From an uncultured Roseburia sp. (lineage in GTDB: Bacteria > Bacillota > Clostridia > Lachnospirales > Lachnospiraceae): a stretch of DNA of 64,000 nucleotides. Where the stretch lies: assembly GCA_947573605.1 (NCBI GenBank), contig CANPGM010000012.1, positions 1 through 64,000 of the forward strand, read 5' to 3'. A program made the translations under genes and the position numbers. Shown in pieces: positions 1 to 8,074 of the stretch; the first letter of the stretch is position 1, and every line of letters starts with the position of its first letter. The notes below the pieces were generated by a model that was not told the origin of the DNA, ran no database searches, and saw only the letters and a program-made list of their open reading frames with translations.

Positions 1-481
1 TAAATGTAAAAATATACCGGGAGATATATTGACAAATTTCAAATATTGAGATAGGTGGTCTAAGAATATAAGCATTAGGTTTTCTTTCTAATAAAGTTTT
101 TTCAGCTTCAATTTTATCCATTCCATATTTACCCCAAAATTTATTTACATTTAATGGTGTATTTTCTTCGAATGGTTGTGGGGAACACTCTGAATAAACT
201 GCACTTGAACTAATAAAGATATAATCATCATAATCATTTAAAGCATTAAGCAATAATGAAACATCATATGAAGTATGTGCGTTATCTATAACAATATCAA
301 AATGAATATTTTGAAGTACCTTTCCTATATTGTGTCTATCTGCTTGAATAAGCTTTACTCCCTTTGATTGTTCTTTTGTATTTCTATTAAGAACATATAC
401 TTCGTATCCATTTTCTACATAATATTCCGCAATATATCTACTTGCAAATACAGTTCCACCCGTCACAAGTATTCTTTTCAT
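1..481 (-). CDS. NAD-dependent epimerase/dehydratase family protein, incomplete and probably truncated
   Basis: The reading frame starts at 481 with MKRILVTGGT, a Rossmann nucleotide-binding start, and stays open to the window edge. The first ~140 residues look like a normal SDR-type sugar epimerase: a GG-T-x-x-x-S-R glycine-rich loop, acidic residue after the second strand, and an ISSSAVY catalytic-Ser segment followed by a Y-x-x-x-K-like WGKYGMDK stretch. Right after ILRPP (about position 52) the expected family sequence (RPPYxYGP) is lost and an unrelated AT-rich tail follows, so the gene is probably cut by a recombination junction. A GAGGA ribosome site lies upstream. It follows the broken XRE regulator on the same strand. 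Base composition is clearly AT-richer than the rest of the window, which suggests acquired DNA. Family assignment is fairly sure; substrate is unknown. Confidence 0.65.
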   Translation of the reverse strand, partial: MKRILVTGGTVFASRYIAEYYVENGYEVYVLNRNTKEQSKGVKLIQADRHNIGKVLQNIHFDIVIDNAHTSYDVSLLLNALNDYDDYIFISSSAVYSECSPQPFEENTPLNVNKFWGKYGMDKIEAEKTLLERKPNAYILRPPISIFEICQYISRYIFTF

Positions 482-526
482 CTTTTTCGTCCTCTTTTTT
501 CTTAGTTCTATAAATTCTTACTTCCT

Positions 527-1244
527 CTATTTCCGCCCCCGCTGTGGGTTCGGATTTTTCAGCAAGTCCGACTTCTGTGCAATCTTTTTCATCCACTTCT
601 TTTCTTCTTCGGACAGCTTCTTCAAATTCAATTTGAGGCGCTTACAGATAAACGCCAAAGCCGCTTGCTCCGGGTCGCTGTCTGGGCTGGCGGTTTCCTC
701 GGAGGTCTGCAAGAAATCTTCCAGTGGGTTGTCCTCCGGGTCGCTGAAAAAATCGTCCTTATATGCTTCCCGCAGGTCAAGGGCTATGCCGTTTATATCC
801 TGCTGTATCACATAGCGGCAAAAACTGTCATCATCAATATGGGCAGCGATAAGCTGTCTTAACTGCGGGTCGGTCAAGCCGGGATTGTGCTGCTTCACAA
901 TGGTTGCGCTCACAGTTTCCACGATGGCGTTTGCACTCTGCACCTGTTTGCCAGCGATACCATTCACATAGATTTCAAGGTCTGCCATGAGCCGGGGAAA
1001 ATCCGGGTGCGCCGCCATTTCGCATAAAAGAGAATTATCCACCAGCCCACTTTTCAATAATTCAATCCACGCCGTAAAACTTCGCCGGCTTGATAATGGC
1101 ATAGTGGCTGATGTCCTTGAAGTCCTTTGCTTTATAACTGCCCAGTGCAGACTTGGAGAGATTTACCTGCTCCTCAAGCTGCTCCAGCGTCAGCCCACGC
1201 TCCACACGCAGATCTTTCAATCGTTCTTGTATGGATAGTTCCAT
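527..1244 (-). pseudogene. XRE-family helix-turn-helix regulator, broken by internal deletion/frameshift
   Basis: Two overlapping frames together make one regulator. The first frame (from 1244, after a GGGAGGG ribosome site) begins MELSIQERLKDLRVERGLTL and encodes an XRE-type helix-turn-helix (TLEQLEEQVNLSKSALGSY), then stops at 1062 after KFYGVD. The second frame picks up at about 1075 with WIELLKSG and runs to 527 as the acidic, helical C-terminal half ending QRGRK. In related regulators of integrative elements of Firmicutes, as I recall them, roughly 30 residues (VDYLLGL and after) separate these two blocks; here they are missing and the frame is shifted. So the sequence shows a small internal deletion, probably inactivating, although the N-terminal DNA-binding half could still be made as a 60-residue peptide. 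It sits between a zinc-ribbon gene and an epimerase remnant. Confidence 0.7.
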
Positions 1245-1261
1245 GCTTTCCCTCCCTTCTA

Positions 1262-1861
1262 CTATTTTTTCTGCATATCTTTTAGAATCTTGACGATACG
1301 CTCCCTGTTTTTTGCTGTTTTCATAAAAGTAGGAAGATGGTCTGCTTGTGTTTTCTTCGGGATACTGAACAGCTTTTCACGCAGGTCAGCACTGAGGTAG
1401 TCAATTAGATAGGCTAAATGCTCCCGATTTAGAGCCCAAACTGGCTTGTTGTGGAAAAATGTCAAAAACCACAACTCCAGGCCGAAATACGGTTCCTTGC
1501 CGTTCTCTATGTCGCCAGTATAAGAAAATACTTCTGCTGTTTTATGGACTTTTCCTGACATCATGGTTTCACAAAATGGGCAAGCGACATGGAGAACTTG
1601 AAAATGCTGTTTGTCCTCATCTTGAATATCCACTCGATAATACCGTCCACAGCATTTACATTGATTATGCACATCATAACGATAAATTGTGCGGTCTTTT
1701 TCTTCTGTATGCCCGCAATTTGTACACTTGAAAAAAGCTGTATTGTCATTTGCTGTTACAATACCAAATCCATGACACTTCGGACATTTTACATTTAATC
1801 CTGATGATAAAGCTGTATAAACAGAATAAGTAAAATAAGGCTTATCTATAATTCGCTCCAT
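1262..1861 (-). CDS. zinc-ribbon protein of unknown function with four CxxC pairs
   Basis: A 199-residue soluble protein. I chose the ATG at 1861 because an AGAGGTGA ribosome site sits just before it; an upstream in-frame start at 1879 has none. The first half carries four cysteine pairs: CPKC, CTNC, CKCC and CPFC, spaced as two or more rubredoxin-like zinc ribbons. The C-terminal half is helical and basic (KTAKNRERIVKILKDMQKK) with no recognisable catalytic motif. There is no signal peptide or membrane segment. It is the first gene of a minus-strand group with the broken XRE regulator 17 bases downstream, and its promoter region holds a duplicated 16-bp repeat. A nucleic-acid-binding or regulatory role is possible, but I do not recognise a named family. 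Confidence 0.7.
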   Translation of the reverse strand: MERIIDKPYFTYSVYTALSSGLNVKCPKCHGFGIVTANDNTAFFKCTNCGHTEEKDRTIYRYDVHNQCKCCGRYYRVDIQDEDKQHFQVLHVACPFCETMMSGKVHKTAEVFSYTGDIENGKEPYFGLELWFLTFFHNKPVWALNREHLAYLIDYLSADLREKLFSIPKKTQADHLPTFMKTAKNRERIVKILKDMQKK

Positions 1862-1885
1862 CTTCTCACCTCTTTTCAACTTTTA

Positions 1886-1958
1886 ATTTCGGGTTGATTT
1901 CTTTTATTTTACCACAATTCCGAGAACGTAGAAATAAAGAGTATTTCGGGTTGATTTC
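1886..1958 (-). promoter_or_regulatory. promoter flanked by a duplicated 16-bp candidate operator
   Basis: The 16-mer ATTTCGGGTTGATTTC (plus strand) occurs exactly at 1886-1901 and again at 1943-1958. Between the copies, reading on the minus strand, is a TAAAAT -10-like box at 1906-1911. The nearer copy would cover the transcription start and the farther copy lies upstream of the -35 position. This is the layout expected for a repressor that binds two sites around the promoter of the zinc-ribbon/XRE group. The -35 match is poor, so the promoter itself is tentative; the exact duplication is plainly visible. Confidence 0.45.
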
Positions 1959-2055
1959 CGACCTTATGGATATACGGCGGGCGGCCTTTTAGGTGTAGAC
2001 TTAGGGTAGTTCATCGATGAGCTGTACCTTGACAACTGAATAAGAAAGGCGATAT

Positions 2056-2226
2056 ATGGCAAAAAAGCAACCGGACACAAATATCCCCCAACATGAAATA
2101 GAAGCCCTTGCCCGCTGTCTGCTTCCAGAAATTCAGAAATTCTTTGAAAGCCCGGAGGGGCAGAAAGAATTTGAAGAATGGAAAGCGCAGAGGGCAAAAG
2201 AAGCACAAAAACAAAGGAACATATGA
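2056..2226 (+). CDS. small accessory protein, 56 residues, unknown function
   Basis: An ORF of 56 codons starting MAKKQPDTNIPQHEIEALAR with an AGAAAGG ribosome site 6 bases before the ATG. The product is highly charged and helical, ending in EEWKAQRAKEAQKQRNI. It is followed within 5 bases by a strong hairpin terminator, which supports it being a real transcription unit. Small proteins of this kind occur near the ends of integrative elements in Firmicutes, in my recollection next to recombinase genes; no recombinase is present here. It lies on the opposite strand from the zinc-ribbon/XRE group. Function unknown. Confidence 0.6.
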   Translation: MAKKQPDTNIPQHEIEALARCLLPEIQKFFESPEGQKEFEEWKAQRAKEAQKQRNI

Positions 2227-2230
2227 CAAA

Positions 2231-2267
2231 AGCGGCGGTATCCTTCACAATACCGCCGCTTGCTTTT
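2231..2267 (+). terminator. rho-independent terminator after the 56-residue ORF
   Basis: An 11-bp perfect stem (AGCGGCGGTAT with its complement at 2250-2260), a short loop, then TGCTTTT. It closes the small ORF that ends at 2226. Confidence 0.8.
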
Positions 2268-2285
2268 CGCACTAAAGATATACTA

Positions 2286-2305
2286 AAAATCCGAAGCCCT
2301 CTTCG
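2286..2305 (-). terminator. possible terminator of the tRNA-Leu gene
   Basis: On the minus strand CGAAG-AGGG-CTTCG is followed by GATTTTTAG, about 33 bases after the tRNA 3' end. The stem is only 5 bp with alternatives nearby, so this is tentative. If it belongs to the tRNA, the edge of the accessory segment lies to its left. Confidence 0.4.
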
Positions 2306-2337
2306 ATTGGAACCGAGATCGGATTGTCCTTATCTAC

Positions 2338-2420
2338 TGCAGGAGATGGGACTTGAACCCACACACTGTCGCCAGCGTCAGATTTTGAGTCTGATGCGTC
2401 TGCCATTCCGCCACTCCTGC
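2338..2420 (-). tRNA. tRNA-Leu (anticodon CAA)
   Basis: The minus strand folds as a class II tRNA of 83 bases: acceptor GCAGGAG pairs with CTCCTGC followed by discriminator A; the anticodon arm is TCAGA-CTCAAAA-TCTGA, giving anticodon CAA (reads UUG). A variable arm CGCTGGCGACAGTG-type insert and the GTTCAAGTC T-loop are present. CCA is not encoded. It has its own promoter at 2460-2488. Confidence 0.95.
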
Positions 2421-2459
2421 ATAAAACAACAAACCAAGCTTTCTCACTTAGCAAGCATA

Positions 2460-2488
2460 ATCATACCACATCATTTTAAAGTTTGCAA
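2460..2488 (-). promoter_or_regulatory. sigma-A promoter for tRNA-Leu
   Basis: Minus strand TTGCAA (2483-2488), 17-base spacer, TATGAT (2460-2465), about 40 bases upstream of the tRNA 5' end. Confidence 0.7.
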
Positions 2489-2519
2489 CTATATATTTCC
2501 GGAATTAATAAAAGAATTT

Positions 2520-4046
2520 TTACTTTGTACAATATGCCAACTGCCCGGTATAACCGGCATCACAGTATACGGTGACTTCATATCCCAGCTCCTCTGCCGC
2601 CTCCAGCGTGATCTGATACATTTCTCCGCCCCAGTTCGTCCGCCACAGCCAGAACCGTTCAGGAAGATTCGCAAGATCAATCTCTGCCTCAGGGTAAACG
2701 CCCTGAAAGTAATCCTCCGAAAAGCCTTCCTCTCTTGATACATAATAATGAAATCCGTCGCTTGCATTGCCGATCAGATACGTCGTATCTTTCCATCCTT
2801 TCTCTGACATCCAGATAACCGCAAACTGATCGTCAAGCGCTTTCTCCCAATTTTGAAGAAGCGCAAAAAAAGAGAAATACAGGCAGAGAAGTCCCGCTCC
2901 TCCCGAAATTAAAAATCCTTTTCTTGCAATTTCCGATTTGAAACAGCGATACCCTTCATAGAGAATAATCGGCAGCGCCACGCAAAACAGCGGGAAATAA
3001 AAATAACTGTACCGCCAGTAGAATCCGCCGCTCTGGTTCGGATGCATCATCGCATAAATATGCAGCTCTACCAGCATATAATGAATCAAATAGGCCGTCC
3101 AGAAAAGGAACAGCAGGTTTTTCTTTATCCGGGACAGTTTTCCTTTTATGAAAAGGCAAACAGAACCTATAACCAGACAAATACTTACCGCTCCCCAAAA
3201 AATCACCCATGCATCGGTAGATCGGCACACATAAAAATATCCGATCAAATTACCGATCGCAGTAAATATATCCTTAAAAATATGGAGACCAAACGTAACC
3301 GTATGTTCCGCGATCTCATTCTTTCCCATCTGCACTCTTAGAAAAAAGTAATAGAGCGGTATTGCAAATACAAGAAAACATCCCGCATAGGAAACGGTTA
3401 CTGCAATCTTCCGCCCTACCGAACCGTTTTTCCGAAATATTTGCTCTAAATAAAAGAACAATAACAGCGGCAAAACGGCAAATGCGCTGCCGTACTGACT
3501 GTATACCGCTCCAACACACAAAAGAAGAAACAGCAGCATGTTTCGATAGCTGAATTTATGTTCCAGTTCCACATAAAAAAAGACGGCCCCGGCAAGAAAC
3601 ACAATCATTAATGCATATTCCGAGCACTCCTGTATACAATATACCCATTGATGCGACATCGCAAGCGCGCATAAAACAAAATTGGCCATTTTTGTATGAT
3701 ACAGCCGTTTCAGCGTAAGATAGATAAACACTCCTGTAATCATCCCGATTACAATATTAAAAAAGCGGAACCACTCCGCCGTATCATTTATTTTCAGCCA
3801 GAAATGCATGATAAAATTATAGAGCGGCGGTTGAAACGTACCGATAACTTTCTGATACAAATCCCCCGTTTTAAGAGAAGCCTGAGAATAATAATACTCA
3901 TTCCATTCGTCTCCCCATAATGCGGAATGATTCAATTGAAAAAACATCGTGAAAAAAAAGAATGCAAATACAAGACCCGTAAATATAACGTTCCTGTTCT
4001 TCCTCATAAACTGTTTCAAGCGCTCCATTTTCCTCTGCTCCATCAT
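2520..4046 (-). CDS. membrane glycosyltransferase, GT39/PMT-like (GT-C fold)
   Basis: A 508-residue polytopic membrane protein. After one N-terminal membrane helix (about residues 20-38) comes the loop motif SALWGDEW (D46/E47), the acidic pair that GT-C enzymes of the PMT/ArnT type use for catalysis, and then PPLYNFIMHFW, also typical of the family. About ten membrane helices follow, then a soluble C-terminal tail of about 110 residues. The expected donor is a lipid-linked sugar, with transfer on the outer face of the membrane. Its ATG overlaps the stop of the GtrA gene by 4 bases (ATGA), so the two are translationally coupled, and GT2 lies upstream: together a classic undecaprenyl-sugar making, flipping and transfer set. 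Acceptor unknown. Confidence 0.75.
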   Translation of the reverse strand: MMEQRKMERLKQFMRKNRNVIFTGLVFAFFFFTMFFQLNHSALWGDEWNEYYYSQASLKTGDLYQKVIGTFQPPLYNFIMHFWLKINDTAEWFRFFNIVIGMITGVFIYLTLKRLYHTKMANFVLCALAMSHQWVYCIQECSEYALMIVFLAGAVFFYVELEHKFSYRNMLLFLLLCVGAVYSQYGSAFAVLPLLLFFYLEQIFRKNGSVGRKIAVTVSYAGCFLVFAIPLYYFFLRVQMGKNEIAEHTVTFGLHIFKDIFTAIGNLIGYFYVCRSTDAWVIFWGAVSICLVIGSVCLFIKGKLSRIKKNLLFLFWTAYLIHYMLVELHIYAMMHPNQSGGFYWRYSYFYFPLFCVALPIILYEGYRCFKSEIARKGFLISGGAGLLCLYFSFFALLQNWEKALDDQFAVIWMSEKGWKDTTYLIGNASDGFHYYVSREEGFSEDYFQGVYPEAEIDLANLPERFWLWRTNWGGEMYQITLEAAEELGYEVTVYCDAGYTGQLAYCTK

Positions 4047-4480
4047 TTGTTTTCCCCGGTTCTTCCTTCTAATCCACGATATTTTCTAAAAATCAGCCAT
4101 TTGCTTGCGATATAGTTAAGCGCTGTTACAAGTATATTTGAGATTGTCTTCATCAAGATGCCATTCCATCCGATACGATCTACGCAGACATACATCATTG
4201 CCAGATCAAGTACTCCGGTTGCCAGACGACAGGCGAAAAATGAGACAACCTCTTTTAAAACATTCTCTGCAGTTACGGCTTTACTCTCAAATACCCATTT
4301 CCGATTTGTAATATAAGCGAACAAAACCGCCATAAACCACGCAATACAGGTACTCTCTATCGTAGAAAACATAAGCGCATCGGAAAACAGACAATACGCC
4401 GCTATATTAACTAAGGTTGTAAGCACCCCGAACACAAGATACAGGATCACACTTTGGTATTTTTTTAACAATTTAATCAC
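4043..4480 (-). CDS. GtrA-family membrane protein (lipid-linked sugar flippase-like)
   Basis: A 145-residue protein with four predicted membrane helices (about residues 10-30, 35-58, 75-100 and 110-130) and the family's basic TNRKWVFESK loop between helices 2 and 3. GtrA proteins are thought to move undecaprenyl-phosphate-linked glucose or similar sugars across the membrane. The start codon is GTG at 4480, inside the last codons of the GT2 gene (8-base overlap), and the stop overlaps the next gene by 4 bases. Such tight packing with a GT2 and a GT39-like enzyme supports a single glycan-decoration operon. Confidence 0.85.
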   Translation of the reverse strand: MIKLLKKYQSVILYLVFGVLTTLVNIAAYCLFSDALMFSTIESTCIAWFMAVLFAYITNRKWVFESKAVTAENVLKEVVSFFACRLATGVLDLAMMYVCVDRIGWNGILMKTISNILVTALNYIASKWLIFRKYRGLEGRTGENK

Positions 4481-5198
4481 GTTTGTCTTTCTCTTTCATG
4501 TCTTTTTTCATAGAGTGAAAATCGTAAAGCGCCTTTATCCCGATTTTGATTATCTTAGGAATATTGATGGAATTAACGCCGCCTTGTCTTGGCTTAAACG
4601 TAATGGTTACAAACTCTGTTTTTTCGCTGTAATAGATAAAATAAGTCGTCAGCATTACATTTGGAAGATTAAAATCCTCAGGCAGCCGGTCTATGTACTT
4701 CCCTACAAGCTTCGTTTGCATTAACCGAAAGGGCGCGTTTGCATCCGGTACCTTTACCTTAAAATAAAGGCGCAGCAGGAGGCACAACACGCGTTCTACA
4801 AATTTTCTTGCCTTTCCGTCGCCGCGCGATAAACGTTTTCCAATCACAGCGTCATACGTTTCTCTAAGTTCCCAGAAATCCGAAAATTCTTCCGGGTTTG
4901 TCTGGCCGTCCGAATCAGTCTGAAAAATATAATCGGCGCCGTTTTTTACCGCATAATGATATAGCGCCATAAGTTTTGGTCCATGCTGTTTCCCTGTATC
5001 GGCAAGTATCTCCAGTTTTGGATAGTTCTGTTTTAATTCCGTCAATATCTGATGCGTTTCATCCGTACTTCCGCTGTCCGCCACAATCAGCTTTGATTTT
5101 TCATCCTTACCGTTTAAAACGGTATACCATGAACGAACTACCTTCTCTATATTCTCTGCTTCGTTGTACGCAGGCATAACGATGTATAAGCAGTCCAT
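4473..5198 (-). CDS. glycosyltransferase family 2 (polyprenyl-phosphate sugar transferase-like)
   Basis: A 241-residue soluble GT-A enzyme. The N-terminus MDCLYIVMPAYNEAENIEKV is the nucleotide-sugar binding start of GT2, ADSGSTDET carries the first acidic site and QTDSDGQ is the DxD metal motif. There is no C-terminal membrane pair as in GtrB, so membrane contact would rely on the neighbouring GtrA protein or on peripheral binding. It is translationally coupled to the GtrA gene. The likely job is to charge a lipid carrier with a sugar that GtrA flips and the GT39-like enzyme transfers. Substrate not readable from sequence. Confidence 0.8.
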   Translation of the reverse strand: MDCLYIVMPAYNEAENIEKVVRSWYTVLNGKDEKSKLIVADSGSTDETHQILTELKQNYPKLEILADTGKQHGPKLMALYHYAVKNGADYIFQTDSDGQTNPEEFSDFWELRETYDAVIGKRLSRGDGKARKFVERVLCLLLRLYFKVKVPDANAPFRLMQTKLVGKYIDRLPEDFNLPNVMLTTYFIYYSEKTEFVTITFKPRQGGVNSINIPKIIKIGIKALYDFHSMKKDMKEKDKRD

Positions 5199-5249
5199 GT
5201 ATCTCCCTTCTATTCTGTCTGTATAATCCCGGTCATAACATGCATGTTT

Positions 5250-6875
5250 TTATTCATTCAAAAACAAGCTCTGCAGCTCTTCTACCGTCTCATATGCAAA
5301 AACGCAGATTCCGCCGTCGTGCCAGACTGCCTTCTGCTCCTGATTCCATGCCGCCTCCGGATATTCTGCTAACTGAGAATCCGATACAATCAAAAATGTT
5401 TTTTCCGGCCATCCATAATTTATTTCCTCTTTCGTGCTTAACCATTCATATTTCCCAAAATGCTCCAGCGAGCCCAGCGACACAATATCCAACTCTCCGT
5501 CGCTAAGCTGAATCGTCGAATTTCCATACCAGAAAGTAGAAAATCCGTACCGATAATGATTCTCAACGAGAAATTCAGCCATTTCTTGTTGTTTCTCCGT
5601 GTCTATCTTCTGATGATTTCCGCGCGCATGTCCGTAAAAGAAAATATTGCCGCTTACCAAAACGGAACAGACCGTAAGAACCGCAGTCAGCCTTTTTCCG
5701 GCGCCTGCCTTTTGTCTCTGAATAAGCTGATAAAGAACATGCGGCAGAACCATAAAAAACGGCAGCATATATCTTGGCTTGTACTCTTCGAACAAAAATA
5801 TATAGATAAACGTATGTATCAGAAACGCGGCAAGGAAATAGCAAATAATCAAATGATTCCATTGAAAGACCGCCTTTTTTTTCGTAGCGCCCGTCAGTAA
5901 AACTATGATTGTAGCGCACAATAATATGCTGATACAATTAAAAATCCCTCTTCCGCTAAACAGCTCCGCATTTGGCAGATATCCCAAATTAGACATTACC
6001 TCCGCGGCTATCGTTTCGATTGGCTTCACGGAAAATTCTTTCCATTGAAATCCCTTTGCATTCTCCCATATAAAATAATTACTCAACCAAAACTTATTTA
6101 TGGCAAATCCCATGCAGGCCGTGCAGCAGCCCCCCGCGGCAGTAAGGACATATCTCCCCTGCTTTTTTACATAGGACCAAAACAGGCCGCCCCCGTCCTT
6201 CGTATACCTGTACAGAAACAAAACGACAACGCCCGCCAATAACGGCGCATACAGACTTTCCAGCAGGCGAACGCCCTGTAACCCAATCAGGAACGACAAA
6301 ATCAAAAAGATTCCAAATATAATATACCATGCCGTCTTCTTCCTGCTGTTCCGGTTGACAATCGCCAAATACAGAGAAAGCATTACAAAAACCTCTATAT
6401 TTGCAAGTACATAATAGCCGCAGCCGTGCATTAAAACATAATAGAATTCGCTGAATCCGTACGGCAAAAGAGAAAACCCGAACATCCACAGGCTTTTCTT
6501 CCCCATTCCAAGCTGATATGCCAGTAAAACGCTCGACAATCCCAGAAAAAGATTCATAAGAGCCGTCCCGATCGTCTCGATCTCCCACCAGCCTAATCCC
6601 GGAAACAGCTTAAATAAAAGAGCAAACAGAAGCTCGTTGTCAAAAATCCGGATTTCAGTTGAAAAATACCAGTTATCCGACAGAAAGGTCCCCTCTTTTG
6701 CCAATAAATTCGCATAGACAAGATCCGACGCGGAATCCGATTCCATCAGGCGAATCCCATAGTGAAACTTATAATAAGTCAGAATCCCCAGAACAACGGC
6801 GCCAAACAGTACCGGAAACACAATATTTTGTATGTTTACGGCTGCCGTGCTTCTTTCGCTTTTATAATTTCTCAT
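5250..6875 (-). CDS. large polytopic membrane protein, probable GT-C type glycosyltransferase
   Basis: A 541-residue protein with about eleven membrane helices and a soluble C-terminal domain of about 110 residues. A GGAG site precedes the ATG at 6875. After the first helix (residues about 18-36) the loop holds clustered acidic residues (MESDSASDL), reminiscent of the catalytic acidic loop of GT-C enzymes, and EEYKPRYMLPFFMVLP resembles the loop with conserved R seen in such proteins. I do not recognise a specific named family. It lies 51 bases upstream of the GT2 gene on the same strand, so it is probably part of the same glycan cluster, adding another sugar or acting on the same acceptor. 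Confidence 0.6.
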   Translation of the reverse strand: MRNYKSERSTAAVNIQNIVFPVLFGAVVLGILTYYKFHYGIRLMESDSASDLVYANLLAKEGTFLSDNWYFSTEIRIFDNELLFALLFKLFPGLGWWEIETIGTALMNLFLGLSSVLLAYQLGMGKKSLWMFGFSLLPYGFSEFYYVLMHGCGYYVLANIEVFVMLSLYLAIVNRNSRKKTAWYIIFGIFLILSFLIGLQGVRLLESLYAPLLAGVVVLFLYRYTKDGGGLFWSYVKKQGRYVLTAAGGCCTACMGFAINKFWLSNYFIWENAKGFQWKEFSVKPIETIAAEVMSNLGYLPNAELFSGRGIFNCISILLCATIIVLLTGATKKKAVFQWNHLIICYFLAAFLIHTFIYIFLFEEYKPRYMLPFFMVLPHVLYQLIQRQKAGAGKRLTAVLTVCSVLVSGNIFFYGHARGNHQKIDTEKQQEMAEFLVENHYRYGFSTFWYGNSTIQLSDGELDIVSLGSLEHFGKYEWLSTKEEINYGWPEKTFLIVSDSQLAEYPEAAWNQEQKAVWHDGGICVFAYETVEELQSLFLNE

Positions 6876-6942
6876 ACGCTCCTCTGCTATGTGATACTTA
6901 ACATTTAACTAACGTTATTATTCTATCAAAAGTCGTATTCAT

Positions 6943-7982
6943 TTACAAGAATAAAATAGAATCCCGCTCTCTTCTTTTTTTTATTTTATCTGCAACAGAC
7001 ATTACAATTACAAGAAGTACAAGATCAATCAGAATTCTCAAAATGCAATTTGTAAATGAACGATCTGTGAGTTTCCATAGCTTTTGGAACCAGCTTTCGT
7101 CAAAATTATGAATAAATAACAGATAAAGAGAATTTTTTCCCAGATATATAAACGGTATGTATATTTTTTTATCTTTGTAAGAATGACACTCAATTCAACG
7201 ACCGCTAATGTTCCGGCGACAGCCGTGACAAAGCTAAGCGGATACAGCGGGTATCTTCTGCAGGCAAGTTCCAGATAATCCGCTTTGATTGCATACGACA
7301 AAAGCAAAGTACCGGCCCAGACACTCCCATATAACAAAAATTTCGGTACCGGTCTTTGTTCGACCTGAAACCAGGCAATGTTCGCTCCGATATAAAAGAT
7401 TGGCATAATTGCAAAAACGATATCAAGCGAGCACGGAAGCCATTGTATTTTTCCCAGCCAAACACCCAAAGCCGATAAGAAAGCACAACATAACATTAAT
7501 CCGCTTCCGGAAAATCTGATTTGCAGAAAGTCAAATAACGTCCTTCCAAAAAATAAGACGATTAAAAACCACGGTATTCCAATGGCAAGTACTTCATAAG
7601 AAAATACCTTTACCGGAACACCGCTTGAAAATATCCCCGTCAGCAGGATATCTATTATAAATTTTCGAACCGATTCAACATTAGAAAACAGTTCCTTATT
7701 TCTAATGGCATATGTCAGCACCGACAAGACATACATTAGAATTGCAGGTATTACCAAATGTCGAAATCCACGACTTGTTTTAATCGACAATTGTTCCGTA
7801 TCTGCAGAATATTGAAAGACTGCACAGCTTAATATGAAAAACAACGGCATATGAAAAGAAAAAATCGCACCGCGAAGAATTCCGCTTACGGTATACCCAA
7901 TGATAACGAATAATATGCCAATGCCTTTTGCACAATCAACCCATTCAATCCTGTCTGTCATGCCCTGTTTTACCGGTTTCAT
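6943..7982 (-). pseudogene. acyltransferase-3 family membrane protein, frameshifted in an A7 tract
   Basis: The gene starts at 7982 (MKPVKQGMTDRIEWVDCAKG) with the acyltransferase-3/fucose-O-acetylase signature: WVDCAKGIGILFVIIGY and FHMPLFFILSC with the catalytic-type His. About nine membrane helices follow. Near the end, in a run of seven A on the coding strand (7164-7170), the frame slips: the open frame runs on to a stop at 7038 as meaningless sequence, while the other frame reads on as IYLGKNSLYLLFIHNFDESW and LVLLVIVMSVADKIKKRR, a perfect family-like last helix, stopping at 6943-6945. One base gained (or two lost) would restore the full protein of about 345 residues. This is either a real or phase-variable inactivation or a sequencing error in a homopolymer. 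It heads the glycan cluster and would O-acetylate the product. Confidence 0.75.
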
Positions 7983-8074
7983 TTATAAACCTCTTTCCTT
8001 ATTGGCGGATTTATACCGATCCGTTCCTGTCTTTCCCACTATCTTAGCATAGCAGATTCAAATAATCCATCTAT

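Noticed and set aside
1964-2272. 102-residue minus-strand ORF
   Set aside because: It is antisense to the 56-residue ORF with a good ribosome site and terminator; its hydrophobic stretch is a by-product of that coding sequence.
2272-2454. Minus-strand ORF covering the tRNA-Leu gene
   Set aside because: It is the common spurious translation of a tRNA gene (GGMADASDSKS type), not a protein.
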